Source: Schoenoplectus triqueter
Lineage: Eukaryota; Streptophyta; Magnoliopsida; Poales; Cyperaceae
Length of the DNA stretch: 26,793 bases
Direction of reading: 5' to 3'
NCBI GenBank assembly: GCA_964058805.1
Contig: CAXKVV010001297.1
Coordinates: forward strand, 1 to 26,793
Notes under the pieces: generated by a model
What the model was told of the DNA's origin: nothing
The model's input: only the letters and a program-made list of their open reading frames with translations
Databases searched by the model: none
Translations under genes and position numbers: made by a program
Part shown: piece by piece, positions 1-9,719 of the stretch
Layout: each line of letters begins with the position of its first letter
Numbering within the stretch: position 1 is the stretch's first letter

Positions 1-1741
1 GAATCCTTGTCACTAAAAAATCTTGGTCTCTCAGATGCTTGCTTGGCGACCCTATCCTCTAAAGGTAGCTTATCTTTTGAATATAAATGATATTAGAAGT
101 TCCAAATTGAAAAGAGATCTAAAGCATTCAGAAATTGTGATCAGGTGCTTCTTTTCTTGCAAGCCCGAAAGAATCATCTCAAAAGTTACTCAGGTTTGCT
201 TTGCATTTTCCTAAACAAGCCTACCATGATTTAGTCATTGTTTGTCTATAACATAAGTTTCTTTCTTTTTCTTTTCCTTTTCTGTAACTAGTATTTGTCA
301 GATCTGGGCGATCATGATGATATTTTCATATTGTTTTGTCTTTGATACTATCTGAGCCTGTTTGTTTAGTCTGTGCGCAGATCAAATTTTCTGAAGGAGC
401 ACTCGTTCTGTTACTTTTGTTGTTTCGGTTAGAGAGCAATACTAAAAAGATATTTATTATGTTTGATGACTTGATGTTTTAGAGGGTAACATTAATACAG
501 TTAGAATGTTATTGGTAAATAGTGATATTTTTTCTTGAATATTGAGGAGCTTTCTTTTCATCATTTTCCCTTTCTGTTTTAATTAACATTTTTGGTTCCA
601 ACTCTCTCCAGTATTCATGTGGAACAACCTTATGGAATAGAGACTCAGTCTAATTATGAAACTAATGCACTAAACAATGAGAATGCTGAAGGTAAAGTTC
701 TTAGATGATGGCTAGTAGTCTTCTCTGGTACCTTTTCTTCTTTGGAAGTTTCTCTCTTGTTTATCAATTTTATTCTGCTTCTTAGATAGTGAAATTTCTC
801 CAGAAGTGGCAGAAATTAGTGTATCCAAAGATGCTTATGATAGTCTACCAGTGTATATAAGAAATCTTGCTACGTGGGAGGTATGCATTTATGTTATTCT
901 ACCTTTTCATATTTCCAGTTATAATTAGCAATATCTATATATTGGTTTTCTATATATGGATTTGTCAGAGGAAAATTTGTTCTTATCTGGTACCGTGTGA
1001 TTAGTGCAAAATAGTAATTCAAGTATAGCATGAAATAATTTGTGCTCATTTAGCATTAGTCTTGTTTTGCAGAACTTTGCAACATATTTTAGGTAAGGTT
1101 GTAAACTTTTCCCCTTAAAGATAGTGCAAAATGCTAGGTTAAGTTTTTAAATTGGGCAAAGATATAAAGTGATAATAACTAGATGTTTTTCGTTATATTA
1201 TTATGACATTATATTTGAATCACTTGTTGGTTGTCTTCTGTACCTTAGGAATTGGTTGGAGTGGTTGAGAAGTTAAATTCATTCTTCTCCAATGGCAGAG
1301 AAAGTGCCATGTTCAGTCAAGATGATACTGAGCAATTGGGCCTGGGTATGCATACTCTTCTCTTCAAATTATACGGATTATTACTGTCGTGTATTTTTTT
1401 GCTTTTGCATTTATCTGTGCCTCTCCGTTTGTATTCATTTTCGTTCTAAATCTAGTCTTCCATTCCATGTCTATTTTGATTCCCAACTGGATTTTCTTGG
1501 ATAAAGTCGTTTTCAAATTCTGGACCTCAGCAGACTTTGAAAATTTTTGAAATTTGTAATAATAATCTTTGAAGTACGTACTTATACATATTGGTGAACT
1601 TATCAAAACTGAATCACATAGTTGTTTATTTCAGGACGGAAGGGGAGATCCTGCCTTCTAATGCTCTTACGCTTGAACCAGTTAGCCATGGAGAGTGTTG
1701 ATGGATCCAATTTTTATCGTCTAAATATTGCATATTCTTAG
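1..1741 (+). CDS. SKA3-like kinetochore protein, 3' part (partial gene)
   Basis: The coding exons read as 1-64, 145-193, 612-691, 786-880, 1249-1345 and 1635-1741 (stop TAG 1739-1741). They join in one frame to give 163 residues; the 5' part lies outside the window. Visible segments include SLKNLGLSDACLATLSSKG at the start, an acidic linker, DAYDSLPVYIRNLATWEEL, and a C-terminal basic and leucine-rich block RKGRSCLLMLLRLNQLAMES. The short conserved 'LP-Y-LA-WE-L' block followed by an 'LLLRLNQL' helix is what I remember of plant proteins annotated as spindle and kinetochore-associated protein 3, which helps couple kinetochores to microtubules. That name rests on memory of the family. The exon structure rests on frame continuity and good GT-AG sites. 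The first two exons are the least certain because the first intron is only 80 bases. Confidence 0.62.
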
Positions 1742-2815
1742 CATTTTTTTTTACTGTAAGATTGATATCAATGGCTTGTATAAAATTAATGTGGTATTTT
1801 ATTGTTCATCCTTTTAGCTAATTTGCTCATATTTCTTTTTTCTGCAAGGACTGTTGTCATCCGGAGGTAACATATGTGTGCATGAGCGTGTGCATTTGTG
1901 CGCGAGTTCGCTTATAATAATTATTATTGTTTTGTTTTATTTTATTTTTTTAAGGTGTGAAGGGTGTGGTTGGGTTTGGGCCTTTGGGATTGTAAATTTA
2001 TGATTGGTGAGTTTGGAAAAAAAAATGCCAGATCTTTAAGAGATTTTTTCCTCTTATCGCGCATAATTTTGCCTATTGTGCTGAAGTGAAAAGGGTGTAA
2101 GAATCGAGTCAAATATACGGCTTTGTTGGGTAAATTTGATAGCGAGCAACCGAGCAATCCCTCTGGTTTATTTATGCCTATATTTCTCTCATATATCCTC
2201 AAATTGATAGCATTTCTAAAATGTTCATTCGCTCTTTTCACAAAACTTAGTGATTTCTAATTATAAATTATCAATAGCTCAAATGTGTAATTAAAATAAA
2301 AAATTGTGCATTTTAATTAATTCGTTGAATACATTGTACGGAACTTTATTGGCATCATTATTAATTATGATAAAATCAAGCTGTTTATTTGTAAGCAATT
2401 CTTGTCCGGTGATTATAAGTTCCATCTTCTGACACACAATACGGGTCGATAATAAATTTTGACAATCAACGGTGTAAGAAAAAGAATATGTCGGACAATT
2501 TTCATTTTCCTTCATTTTTCCAGTGAATTAAAACGGCCCCGCAATAACGCTCTGAGCAGAGAACTCAATTTCCTGTTTCTCTATTTTCTTTGTTATTGTT
2601 TATTGTGCTATTTCTGAACTCAAATTATTTTTAGCCACACCTGTTACAACAACTTTTTTTTTGATAAAAATTGTTACAACAATCTCCATTCAAATTACCG
2701 GTCTTTCAATAAATATTAATATGATATTATGATAGCTACAATATTGGTTGTTAGGACTTAAGACGTAAAACAGTTATTAAATTTATAAATTTATTTAATT
2801 ACAATGCAACTGAAT
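1742..2815. other. Intergenic, no gene seen
   Basis: This AT-rich spacer lies downstream of the SKA3-like gene. It contains a short TG-rich run near 1870-1905. Minus-strand open frames at 1942-2241 and 2291-2515 match no family I recognise and look like chance frames. The only structured item is an 11-base direct repeat around a T tract at 2642-2682. Confidence 0.6.
2642..2682. repeat. 11-bp direct repeat around a T9 tract
   Basis: TGTTACAACAA occurs at 2642-2652 and again at 2672-2682, separated by 19 bases made of C, nine T and GATAAAAAT. The layout resembles a target-site duplication around a minimal poly(A)-type (here poly-T) retroposed insertion. It may also be a simple local duplication. 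Confidence 0.4.
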
Positions 2816-2823
2816 ACTATGTC

Positions 2824-2983
2824 CAGTGGCGGAATCAGAAACGATCGATAGGGGGTGCTCAGTTCAAATAAATAAAATGTTCAAGTCAAAAGAAAAAATA
2901 TTTTTTACCGTACGACCTTTATTTTTCAGTGATCCGAAGGGCTGCCCGGGCGCCGGCTAGCGCCTATCTTGGTTCCGCCCCTG
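2824..2983 (+). mobile_element. hAT-type MITE, copy 1 (160 bp)
   Basis: The element begins CAGTGGCGGAATCAG and ends TTGGTTCCGCCCCTG, giving imperfect terminal inverted repeats of about 14 bases with the CAG...CTG ends usual for hAT elements. It is flanked by the 8-base duplication ACTATGTC (2816-2823 and 2984-2991), the duplication length of the hAT superfamily. A GC-rich subterminal block follows the AT-rich core (GGGCGCCGGCTAGCGCC near 2948-2964). A 161-bp relative lies in reverse orientation in a MetE intron. It is too short to encode a transposase, so it is non-autonomous. Confidence 0.88.
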
Positions 2984-2991
2984 ACTATGTC

Positions 2992-3422
2992 AATATTTTA
3001 ATCGTTAATTATATGATCAAAAACTATTTAATGACATTCATCACTTATATAATATAGATTTTATTGATTCATATGTCAAGAGCCTATATTAAAAAATTTC
3101 AGAAAAAAAAAGATTATTTTTAATGACACTCATCATTTATATAGTATAGATGTATATTTATCACTGTAGAAATTGGTTTCAAGCTTTCCCAGCCCATTTT
3201 CATCAATGGACTCCTGACGTATACGAAGGAATGCGGTTCATTCGACAAATTCCTAGTTTGAATTTTTCTAGATATTTCAATTTTTCAGAACCGTAAGCGA
3301 TGATGAGAAAGAGCAGCAATTCCCTCCATTAAATGCTGACATGAATGTAAATAAAATGAATTGTAAAAATCTAAAAGACATATTAAAAATCTAATAAATC
3401 TTGAGAAAATTTTACCTATCCC
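2992..3422. other. Intergenic, nothing recognised
   Basis: AT-rich spacer between two MITEs. A weak repeat of the phrase 'ATGACA(T/C)TCATCA(C/T)TTATATA' occurs near 3031 and 3123. No gene is visible on either strand. Confidence 0.5.
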
Positions 3423-3431
3423 TCGTCTAGC

Positions 3432-3588
3432 TAAAATTTTATTTTTAGATAAAAATCAAAATTCTTTCACAGAATCTAGAATGATATTTTTTTAGAACTA
3501 AAAGAGACCGAAATTTTATCTCGGTCCCTTCTAATTTGTGTCTAGATTTCCATCAAAAAAGTTTGATTTTTTTAAAAATAAAAAAATA
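3432..3588. mobile_element. Foldback MITE with 9-bp duplication, Mutator-like
   Basis: The outer arms (3432-3470 and 3550-3588) are rough inverted repeats of TAAAATTTTATTTTTAG type. The centre forms a short hairpin (AGAGACCGA...TCGGTCCCT near 3504-3531). The direct repeat TCGTCTAGC flanks it at 3423-3431 and 3589-3597. Nine-base duplications are typical of Mutator-like elements. The arms are diverged, so this is an old copy, and the family assignment rests only on the duplication length. Confidence 0.6.
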
Positions 3589-3597
3589 TCGTCTAGC

Positions 3598-3927
3598 ATG
3601 GAGTTTACAATTCTTTTAAATGTACACATTTAATTTGTTTTTCATGTAAACAATAGTAAATTTTGAACAAAATTTTGAATGATTTTTTTGCCTGACGATA
3701 AGTCACTGTTCTAACTAAAGTAATAACTAGTTACAGAGATGATGAAAAAATAGTTTATTCGAAATTGAGTGAGAAATAAGAATAACAAAAAAAGTGAAGG
3801 TGCTCGTTGAGAAATCAAACAGAAGCGAAGAAAAAAAAAGTGAGCTCACTGAGCTGTGAGCGGCTTCTTTTCCTCCCACTGCGATACTGCGTTATCTACT
3901 TGCTTGCACCTCCGGTTCCATCTCGGC
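3598..3927. other. GatC upstream and 5' leader region
   Basis: This should contain the promoter and leader of the GatC gene. It is AT-rich to about 3790, then purine-rich (GAAGCGAAG followed by a run of A near 3824-3840), then GC-richer up to the start codon. I see no convincing TATA box. Reading frames open at 3807 and 3856 lack an ATG start. Confidence 0.45.
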
Positions 3928-6900
3928 ATGATATCCTGCGGCTTTCTTCCGCGACTTTGGTTCGCGGCTTCTCCGCTCAAGCCGGGCCTTCTGTCAGCTA
4001 CTAACAGAATCTCTTACTCGCACCAACCTCGGTGTGCCGCCGGTCTTGAGCCGCCAGACGTGACTCGTCTCGCCGAAGCGGCTAGGATCTCCCTTTCACC
4101 TCAGGAGGTAATGCCTTTTGTATACAGGTAGTCACACAGTTTGGATTAACCTTTGCTTATCTATTTGTTTGATTCTGGTTCCAGATTGAGGAATTCGGGC
4201 CCAAGATTAGACAAGTTGTTGACTGGTATTATGCTTTCCCTCATTTTTCTGTTTAATCATATGTGTCCCAACTGAATTTTTGACCTATTTCATGCTGCTG
4301 AAGGTGGAAATAATAGAGTTTACATTGGCTTGCTTCAAGAAACTTCTATTTTATTTTATTTACAACGCATTTGGTATCTTATTGCGAATTATTTTCTATA
4401 TTAAAAATTTAAAATTACCTGAAATGTACTCAATTTGTTAGATTGTTGGACTTTCAGGTTTCCAAAATTGCACGTACAGTACAGGTAGTATGATTCTTTA
4501 ATGTACAGTCTGATACCTGCTAAGCTTATCATTGTCTCCCATGGATAGTGTGTCTGGTATCATCTATGGAAGGATAGTACAAGCATTGCTGGTTTTATCC
4601 GGGGATTACAATTGCATTTGGGATTAGACCTACGGACATGACTAGGTTATTGCAAAAGGGTGCAAAATTGGGATCTTGTTTTGTCAAACATGATTAACCT
4701 TCAGTTTTGAAGTTCCGTTATTTAAGCTCGAAATTGACCTCAATTTCCAACTTTTAACCATATTGGCCTTGTATTGCCCATAATAATCAGTTCATGAGTT
4801 GATTGTACAATCAGAAGGTTTTATACACTTTTGGTGTGACAGGTTTGGGCAACTCCAGGCTGTTGATCTTGATAGTATTGAACCTTCCCTTCGAGCAAGT
4901 ATGTATATGCAATTTCACATTTTTTATTTTACCCACTGAATTTTCTGTAGGCCCTCATTTTTTTGTTGAGCATCCCTTTCATTCTGGTGTGGGATAAATT
5001 TGAATATATGTTAAGTGCTATGATTTGTCCTCTTCTGTTTAATGATAATCATGTGAACTTGATTAGAGGGGTATCCCATATTGGAAATATGATTAGTAAC
5101 TAGGAAGTCCTGCAGTTGGATTCCAAGGTCAACGAAAATAGTTTCATCCTGATTTCTGTGAAAGATCTATAATGAAGTTCAATTTTGTTGGTCTACTGTC
5201 TACTATTTGATCAGAGATTCAAGTCTATTTGTCCGCAAATGATAAAAGTTTGTGATAATTGTAGACCCTTCATGAATGGGATAGGCATTGCAATAGTCTT
5301 GATGAAACTTTATTAGCAGCATTTTTGCCAAGACAACAATTTGCCTAGTGTGGCAAACTGAATAGTTTCCGTCCTTTATTGTGTAGTTCTTGGGTGCATC
5401 CTGGTTTTTTCTTCTCCTTTTTTATTTATTTTTGCTTGTTTTTTATTTAATAGGCACTGAGGCTGTATCTAGTCCAAGGGAAGACACCCCAGAAACATTT
5501 GATAACAGGTGAGCAAATATTTTTTTTTGAAGTAGCAGGCGAATAACCTACTATATAATTTCATTAAATCAAATTGAAAAAGAGTTATAGGTAGAGTAGA
5601 AAAAAGTGAAAAGAAGAGAAAATGAAATGAAATACAAGCATAGCCATACAAAAAAGTTAAAAGAAAAATAAGAAATGAATAAAATAGTCTTGGTGCATCC
5701 CGTTGATCAACAACCCGTTGTAGCTCACTGCGGCAGCACTGGAGCAGGTAGGAAGAGGAGACAGCTGAGATGGACTTGATATGCTATGGTGCATCACACC
5801 ACCCACGTAACCACATAGGACCCATCTCACTGATAACCCATCGCACATGAGCAAGAACTGTGTCACGATCCGACGACAGATAACCCGAGAGAGAGGGGGA
5901 GAGAGAGTGGTAGGGAGCGAGGGAGCAGATCCAAACCTGATCTTTGACAACTCTAGTGTGCCAAGGCCATTACCATCGACAATTAACTCGAGAGAGAGAG
6001 AGAGAGCATATCATAGCTCTGTCGACAACAACAGAACCAGCTCTGGGTGCCAACACTAGACCTGTTGACAGATAATCCAGGAGAGAGAAGAACAGACCCA
6101 TACCTGTTGGAGGGAGGGATGTAGAGGAAGTAGAAGAAAGGACTTGAGGCAGTGCCATCATCATTGTCCTCATCGGTGGAGGAGAGGATCAGAGCCAAAT
6201 CCGCTGTTGCGGTCAGAGGCAGCGCCAACACCAAATCTGCCATCACGATCGCCGGTGGAGGAGAAACCCGTAGCCAGTGGAGAAAAGTCATCGTCAGTGG
6301 CCGTCCATGTCGAGGAGTGGTTACCAACCCATACACGAAGAAGAGGCTAAATTTTACTTGTATTTCAAGGTGAGAAGAAGAGAGGGGGAGGACCGAGAGG
6401 TGAGGGGAGGCGGGGGAGGTCGGCGGCAAGTGAGCAAATATTATATAGATTATCATATTATGAGAAGGGATATGGTGCCACTCCTTTTGACCGTGCCGGA
6501 TAGCTAACGTATGTGTTAATTCATAAACCAACTGATCCTTCAAAACCATTGGATAATTGCTGAAGCACACATGATACTTGTATTCTGATTTTAGATGTAG
6601 CCCTCATATTGTTTAGAGATTCACCTGTTTTCATTCGAACCTTTGGATGAGAAAGATTGTGCCCTCTTTTTAGATTCGTAACTAAAAACCTATGAAAATT
6701 GAAAATCACATTAAAATAGGTGTATAAAGCACATTAAAATAGGTGTATGTTTTGGTAAGGATATGGGAGCAGGATGCAGTTCAAGTTAAATTTTTTTTTT
6801 TTAATCTGTCCTACCCATTTTTGCGCTATAAGTTCGTAGTATCTTATGTTACCAAGCTGCAGTAGCACCCAATAACATATCATATATTACTTTGGTGCGA

Positions 6901-7015
6901 AAACTATTTCTGTATATAATGTGTTGTTTGTATTCACAGGGAAGCCATCATAGAGGCCATGCCCAGTTATGACGATCCATATATTAAAGTACCAATAGTG
7001 CTGAACAAAGATTAA
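3928..7015 (+). CDS. GATC: Glutamyl-tRNA(Gln) amidotransferase subunit C, organellar
   Basis: The five coding exons are 3928-4107, 4185-4225, 4843-4898, 5454-5508 and 6940-7015, giving 135 residues. GatC is the small subunit of GatCAB, which converts Glu-tRNA(Gln) to Gln-tRNA(Gln) in chloroplasts and mitochondria; it stabilises and docks GatA with GatB. The first ~47 residues are rich in Ser, Pro, Leu and Arg and look like an organelle-targeting peptide. The family core follows: [51 protein letters not shown], then the conserved [14 protein letters not shown] segment and the tail [13 protein letters not shown]. Length and order match the plant family. I chose ATG 3928 because it is the first ATG in frame; the same frame is open upstream only to a GTG at 3856. 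The last intron (1431 bases) is swollen by a LINE-type insertion. Confidence 0.95.
5509..5521 (+). repeat. Left target duplication, containing the GatC splice donor
   Basis: GTGAGCAAATATT at 5509-5521 is repeated at 6430-6442. The left copy starts exactly at the first base of GatC intron 4 (AACAG/GTGAGC), so the insertion duplicated a working 5' splice site. The last T is shared with the adjoining T tract, so the duplication is 12 or 13 bases. Confidence 0.85.
5522..6429 (-). mobile_element. LINE-type retroinsertion (908 bp, no reverse transcriptase)
   Basis: The insertion is flanked by a 12-13-base target duplication and begins on the plus strand with a T tract followed by a hairpin (AGCAGG...CCTACT at 5533-5552). 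Read on the minus strand, the element therefore ends in a 3' hairpin and poly(A), as plant LINEs do. Its minus-strand 5' part is GC-rich (CCTCCCCCGCCTCCCC), followed by CT-rich repeated blocks, then an AT-rich 3' part. I see no endonuclease or reverse transcriptase reading frame, so it is an internally deleted or non-autonomous copy, possibly a 5' UTR joined to a 3' UTR. Minus-strand open frames in 5657-6570 are low-complexity (Ser, Leu, Pro) and are not called as genes. The element lies antisense within GatC intron 4. Confidence 0.8.
5866..6089 (-). repeat. Diverged tandem units inside the LINE-type insertion
   Basis: On the plus strand three units end with a related phrase followed by GA repeats: GACGACAGATAACCCGAGAG near 5870, CGACAATTAACTCGAGAGAG near 5978, and TTGACAGATAATCCAGGAGA near 6063. 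The two later units also share CTCT(A)G(T/G)GTGCCAA upstream. Spacing is about 85-110 bases. Confidence 0.55.
6430..6442 (+). repeat. Right target duplication, a second copy of the splice donor
   Basis: GTGAGCAAATATT repeats the sequence at 5509. Its upstream context (GGCAA/GTGAGC) is still a fair 5' splice site, so it is a potential cryptic donor for exonising the LINE in GatC transcripts. Confidence 0.8.
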
Positions 7016-7446
7016 AGTTAATGTTTACGTTTTATTTGTACACGTTATTATTATTGTTATTATTATTTTTCTCTTGTTGTGTGTCAATCTGATTCCTAGA
7101 CTCGAGAGGAGATTCAAGGACATTGTAAAATGACCTTTTTTCCGTTATAAATTGTCTATTTCTTGATGCAGGACAATCTTTGGAATATGAAAGCAATTAA
7201 TATAAAATTACAAATTTGTAAACATATTTCAAGAAAATAGGCTTGTTGCCTGTTTTGAAATGTTTTTAATGCAATAAAAGGTGTTATAAAACTTGGGTGG
7301 AATGTTTAACAACACAAACAAGAATTAGATAATGTACGCTCAACATAATGAATTCCCCCCCTGAAAGAATCCATAACGTCTATATGCAAACGATATCCCA
7401 ATCCTGCCGTTAAAACGGAAATAAGAACCTGACACTTGACTACTTA
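7016..7446. other. GatC 3' region
   Basis: Holds a TTATTA microsatellite-like run at about 7045-7070 and a possible polyadenylation signal AATAAA at 7273-7278, 258 bases after the GatC stop. No other gene is visible. Confidence 0.45.
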
Positions 7447-7454
7447 GCCAGAAA

Positions 7455-8070
7455 CAGGGCTGCACAAAAAAACTCGGACTCGTGACTTGACTCGGATTTG
7501 AGCTAATTTAACTCGAGCTAATCTAACTCGATAGTTAAATGAGCTGAGTTTGAGTTGGAGTTGGAGTTGGCTTGGCTTGTAGCTCGACTCGGCTCGAATA
7601 GTAATAGTTTATATATTTTTTGTTCTGCTAAACTCTAATCTGATAATTAATCTCTCATTATCTCTCGTGATCTCACCATCTCACCAGTTTAATAACTTCT
7701 TGTACTTACTTGTGGCTTAGCTCATATATCTGACTTGATAGTTTTTTTGCTGGTTCATCCATTCAAATTAGTGCAGCAAAGATTTTATTGAAAAATATAG
7801 ATTGTTGATACTAACTCATGTATCAATTTTATACTAACTCATGTATCATTTTTGTAGATATATCAAATTTACAGTTTATAGATATACTAAATATAAATGT
7901 CAAATTGAGTCAACGTACATGTATTGGCTCGTGAGCTAGCTCAAATAGTAATGAGTTGAGCTTGAGCTAGACTTTTCAGCTCGAAGCGTTTCACGAGATC
8001 GACTCGAATTTTCATGAGCCGAGCTTGAGCTAATCCCGACTTGCTCGAACTTAAATCGTTTGCAGCCCTA
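7455..8070. mobile_element. hAT-type non-autonomous element (616 bp)
   Basis: The ends are CAGGGCTGCA and TGCAGCCCTA, an inverted repeat differing only at the outermost base; maize Ac shows the same C/T end asymmetry. The exact 8-base duplication GCCAGAAA flanks it (7447-7454 and 8071-8078). Both subterminal regions are crowded with short GAGCT/CTCGA motifs, for example near 7500-7590 and 7925-8045, as expected for transposase-binding repeats of hAT elements. No transposase frame is present. Confidence 0.88.
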
Positions 8071-8109
8071 GCCAGAAAGACCAAAACCCATTAGTGAATA
8101 CTAGGACCT

Positions 8110-8508
8110 AAGGGTGTCAATTATTGTCCCAACCCGGCATATTAATCCGATCCGATCTGACATAATCCGAATATAAATAAGTCGGGTATGAATTTAATTG
8201 TTTTTATCCGAATCAGGTTGGGCCAGATTCGGATCAACCCTACCCGATCCGATTAATTATGTTTCTTTTAAAGTAATTTTATGATTTAGTACTAATTAAA
8301 GCTTAAATATACATTAATTAAAATTAATGTATATTTAATTATTTAAAATTATATAAAAATAATTAATAAATATTTAATTATTTTATACAGATCAGATCAG
8401 GTCAGGTATGAGTCAAAAAAATTTATCCGAATTTAAACAAATTAGATTCGGATCAGATCAAAAAAATAATTAAATAATATGACCTAACATGACACATTGA
8501 TACCTTTC
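8110..8508. mobile_element. Degenerate hAT-like element with GATCCGATC motifs
   Basis: The ends AAGGGTGTCAAT (8110) and ATTGATACCTTT (8496-8507) are imperfect inverted repeats. Subterminal GATCCGAT/GATCAGATC motifs recur near 8147, 8228, 8387 and 8448, and the core is AT-rich. I could not find a convincing 8-base duplication, so the boundaries and class are tentative. Confidence 0.5.
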
Positions 8509-9198
8509 ATGGAGTTCGAGTACTGAGTGGTGAGTATTGCTATGGTTAATTATGGGTCTACAATGTGATGTTCATGTTCCAGACTGTTCTAGTACAGGTA
8601 CTACGATCTCTCTGTAAGGAATCATTGGACGTAAAGCAGCTTACTGTTTAGGGTATTGCTTTGCTTATCTCAATAACTGCAAATGTATGTTTTGAAAATA
8701 GATGGATAATACTTTTTTTGTTTTTGATTTTGTATTTACTTAAAAGTTGCAAATTTCCAATTTGTGCACCAGAATTTAACTTGGATGCTCCGAGCCAGTA
8801 AAAATTAGAGAGGATGCATGGTCAATAATTGTGCACTGGGATGCAGCTACAACTGAGTGTAAGGACAAAAGGTTCAACCGAAGTTTTTTAGATTGCCTAT
8901 TATGAAACTAACAACGAACTAGAGTCATTAACAAGAACACATTCCTACCAAGAGGGGAAAATCTCGCCACATTCTCCATCAACATAAAACTGAGAACACT
9001 ACCCTCACCCCCCCCCCCCCCCCTCTTTACATCAAACTTTTCTTTTTTTTCTCTTTCTTTCTCCGATCTTACATTGAACAAAAATTAAGTTGGAACAAAT
9101 TAACAGAGTCAGAATATAAATTCATAAAAAGACTTGCCTCATGCCTGCAATTACGGAAGTAATGAAATTAATTTCAACTTAAATGAAAATTTTCTAAC
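8509..9198. other. Intergenic, includes a 16-base C run
   Basis: No gene is seen. A homopolymer of 16 C lies at 9008-9023, followed by a CT-rich stretch to about 9065. Homopolymers of this size are often mis-sized in assemblies. Confidence 0.5.
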
Positions 9199-9719
9199 AT
9201 GGTAAATTATAAAAGGCAAAAATCGGATATATACCCTCATGATATATATTGATAAATTGGAAATTTGTCCAAATAGGCAGAATTCTAAATAAAATAAATA
9301 CCAAAAATATTTAAAATAATCATATGGTCACACATCAATGTAATAATTGATAGTGTACACGGTTTGGTATCACATATCATAATCACATATATATGTATAA
9401 AATATCAAAGCTTAAAAAGACATTTTTCATCTTTTTTTCTTTGACTTGTGCAAAATCAATATCAAATAAAAAGGGACATGCAGAAAAGCCATCTCACTCT
9501 ACAAGCTATTGTAAATAAATAGAAACAGAAATATACGAGAAGGGATTTTTATCATGTTATAATGTTATTTAGTTTTAAATTTAAATTTTGTTAGAATTAC
9601 TCATTATGGGTGAATATCCAATTTATCAATATATTGACGGGTAAATATCCAAATTTCGAATTTAGAGGGGTAAATATCCAATTAATGATGTTATGAGGGT
9701 ATATATCCTAATTTACCAT
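9199..9719. mobile_element. Inverted-repeat MITE abutting the rhomboid stop codon
   Basis: The left end ATGGTAAATTATAAAAGG, with GGATATATACCCTCAT downstream of it, is mirrored by the right end, where ATGAGGGTATATATCC precedes TAATTTACCAT. A phrase GGGTAAATATCCAA occurs in three versions near 9610, 9641 and 9669 inside the right arm. No clear target duplication is found. The right terminus coincides with the stop codon of the adjacent minus-strand rhomboid gene. Confidence 0.65.

Noticed and set aside
2291..2515. 74-residue minus-strand frame starting with an ATG
   Set aside because: No motif or splice partner is visible and the composition is AT-driven; there is no support for a gene.
3807..4004. 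Plus-strand frame overlapping the GatC first exon
   Set aside because: It starts at TTG and is out of frame with the conserved GatC sequence.
5983..6570. 195-residue minus-strand open frame, the longest in the window
   Set aside because: It lies mainly inside the LINE-type insertion and crosses its boundary into GatC intron sequence. It is rich in Ser, Leu and Pro from CT repeats and shows no known domain.
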